A DNA stretch of 15,210 bases. Source: Saprospiraceae bacterium. Its GTDB lineage: Bacteria > Bacteroidota > Bacteroidia > Chitinophagales > Saprospiraceae. Location of the stretch: NCBI GenBank assembly GCA_027031185.1, contig JALVEF010000107.1:1-15210 (forward strand), read 5' to 3'. Position 1 is the first letter of the stretch. Every line of letters starts with the position of its first letter. A program made the translations under genes and the position numbers. The notes beneath the pieces are model-generated. The model was not told where the DNA came from, searched no databases, and saw only the letters and a list, made by a program, of their open reading frames with translations. Shown here one piece after another: positions 14,370 to 15,210 of this stretch.

Positions 14370-14427
14370 GTAACTATTGAGGAACTCCTGCTTTCAGCAC
14401 AAAAACAGCGGATACTTAAACAGTTGC
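14370..14427. mobile_element. 58-base palindromic MITE, copy D, with a perfect 8-base target duplication
   Basis: It begins GTAACTATTGAGG and ends TACTTAAACAGTTGC; the halves are imperfect inverted repeats around TTTCAGCACAAAAAC. Perfect CATAAACT direct repeats flank it, which fixes its ends and shows that a 58-base unit moved by a cut-and-join transposition reaction. It lies 129 bases before the start of the second TonB-domain gene. Confidence 0.88.
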
Positions 14428-14435
14428 CATAAACT
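14428..14435. repeat. Target site duplication CATAAACT, right copy
   Basis: Identical to 14362-14369, directly after the CAGTTGC end of MITE D. Confidence 0.88.
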
Positions 14436-14556
14436 CTCACACCAAAAAATCGCCGGATGGCATCTATATAAGGAAGCATCGGTATGCCGGTGCTATTAGC
14501 GTATGCTGTTTCAGTAACTATTTGGGTACGATTTCTTAACCACAAAATCTAATGTT

Positions 14557-15120
14557 ATGCATTGGGAACTTACAAAGCCTACCCGCAAGCGCGTGAGCCA
14601 TTTGCGCATTTCCTTTCCGATGTTGATCTTGACTGCCGTATGGCTGGCATTGCTGATCTCCAATTGTACGCGACCTGAAGAGAAGGAGGTAAAACCCGAA
14701 CTTACGACACAGTCGCCGGACGCGCAAAAGCAAGCTACAGCTGATAATCAGGATGAGATCTTTACCGTGGCCGATGAAATGCCCAGACTTCGTGGCTGTG
14801 AGGAAGCACCGCCTCAGCCGGGACGTCTGGATGCGTGTACGGAGAAAAAGGTATTGGATTTTATCGCCAATAATTTGCACTATCCGAAAAGTGCCCGCGA
14901 GGCAGCCTTGGAAGGCCGGGTGATCGCGCAATTTGTCGTGGACAAAGACGGTACCATCTCCAACGTCACAATCCTCCGCGACATTGGCGGCGGATGCGGG
15001 GAGGAAGTCGTTCGGGTCATCCACTTGATGAATGAGCGTGCGATGCAGTGGATCCCGGCACGTCAGGACGGGCAGCCTGTCCGTTTTAAGTATATTTTGC
15101 CGGTGGTGTTCAAGCTGTAA
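14557..15120 (+). CDS. Short TonB C-terminal-domain protein, paralog of the gene at 6525
   Basis: A 187-residue membrane-anchored protein: basic N-terminus (KPTRKRVSHLR), one membrane helix at about 19-36, a short linker (38-64) and a TonB C-terminal domain (about 65-187) with DEMPRLRGC, YPKSAREAALEGRVIAQFVVDKDG, LRDIGGGCGEEVVRVIHLMNE and LPVVFKL. Cysteines C81, C94 and C147 match those of the first TonB. Both proteins begin M-x-WELT, and the helix end ALLISNCTRPEEKEVKPE aligns with LLTLLAFNWTQFEKKVVVPE of the first TonB, so the first helix and both proline runs have been lost. Without a proline-rich linker it may be too short to span the periplasm, so it may serve a different partner or be a modified transducer. 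The cysteine at 37 is not a good lipobox (ISNC). Confidence 0.87.
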   Translation: MHWELTKPTRKRVSHLRISFPMLILTAVWLALLISNCTRPEEKEVKPELTTQSPDAQKQATADNQDEIFTVADEMPRLRGCEEAPPQPGRLDACTEKKVLDFIANNLHYPKSAREAALEGRVIAQFVVDKDGTISNVTILRDIGGGCGEEVVRVIHLMNERAMQWIPARQDGQPVRFKYILPVVFKL

Positions 15121-15142
15121 GCTTCGACTCCTTTTTGACACC

Positions 15143-15171
15143 CAAAGCGGCATCCCCCCGGTGCCGCTTTG
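15143..15171 (+). terminator. Rho-independent terminator after the second TonB-domain gene
   Basis: A perfect 10-base stem CAAAGCGGCA (15143-15152) / TGCCGCTTTG (15162-15171) with a 9-base C/G-rich loop is followed by the T-rich TTGTTTGT. The CCCAAA..GCGG layout resembles the terminator of the first tonB (7471-7510), consistent with duplication of the gene together with its 3' end. Confidence 0.75.
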
Positions 15172-15210
15172 TTGTTTGTCCCGGTCCCGGTGTCCGCTTA
15201 TTCCTTTCTG

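Larger units (their letters stand above)
14031..14556. other. Divergent intergenic region with two MITEs and a shared palindrome
   Basis: The 526 bases between paralog 2 (leftward) and the second TonB-domain gene (rightward) contain MITE C (14046-14103), the promoter element at 14128-14135, the repeated palindrome at 14345-14366, MITE D (14370-14427), and an imperfect hairpin AGCATCGG / CCGGTGCT near 14475-14495. Bases 14136-14344 show nothing I can recognise. Open frames here run through the repeats and are not supported. I could not identify a convincing TAnnTTTG box for the gene at 14557. Confidence 0.65.

Noticed and set aside
14111..14545. A 144-codon minus-strand frame between paralog 2 and the second TonB-domain gene
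   Set aside because: It runs straight through MITE D, its target duplications and the shared palindrome, and shows no domain.
14641..14670. Lipoprotein signal in the second TonB-domain protein (cysteine 37 after ISN)
   Set aside because: Asparagine at -1 is a poor lipobox, and the helix aligns with the TonB anchor of the first TonB, where the cysteine position is tryptophan.

Overview
The window looks like a chromosomal segment from a member of the Bacteroidota, probably an environmental Saprospiria or Chitinophagia-type bacterium of roughly balanced GC. The reasons are two large secreted proteins with type IX secretion (T9SS) C-terminal sorting domains, TonB C-terminal domains of the Bacteroidota style, a eukaryotic-type citrate synthase, the order gcvH - vanZ - tonB, almost no Shine-Dalgarno sequences, and several matches to the Bacteroidota -7 promoter element TAnnTTTG. 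The genus assignment is an inference; no rRNA is present.

Layout. 1-325 is non-coding. 326-3317 (minus strand) is a ferrous iron uptake cluster: a cysteine-rich DUF3109 protein, then feoA and feoB with a 4-base ATGA overlap. 3318-3861 is a divergent intergenic region rich in palindromes. 3862-7448 (plus strand) is a tightly packed run: a small secreted helical protein, citrate synthase, glycine cleavage H protein, a VanZ-like membrane protein and a TonB protein with an extra N-terminal membrane helix, closed by a strong terminator at 7471-7510. 7826-14030 (minus strand) holds two tandem paralogous secreted proteins of about 1000 residues (conserved N-terminal region, two PKD domains, GEVED domain, T9SS type A sorting domain). 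14557-15120 (plus strand) is a second, stripped-down TonB-domain protein, paralogous to the first, again followed by a terminator.

The most interesting non-coding signal is a family of palindromic miniature mobile elements with ends GTAACTGTTTAGGT / ACCTAAACAGTTAC. Three copies are 58 bases long (3718-3775, 14046-14103, 14370-14427). A fourth (7534-7797) is a 164-base long-palindrome form whose right 100 bases are duplicated in tandem. Two copies are flanked by perfect 8-base direct repeats (GCCAAACG; CATAAACT), which is direct evidence of transposition. The GTAA ends and 8-base duplications are hallmarks of the IS66 family, so I read these as IS66-mobilised MITEs; no transposase is present.

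How it fits together. The feo cluster imports Fe2+. Citrate synthase and GcvH are central metabolism. TonB transduces proton motive force to outer-membrane receptors (none encoded here). The two PKD/GEVED proteins are predicted to be exported through T9SS to the cell surface or medium. The two TonB paralogs bracket the two PKD paralogs, with MITE copies in the gaps, which suggests that the accessory half of the window was shaped by duplication and recombination.
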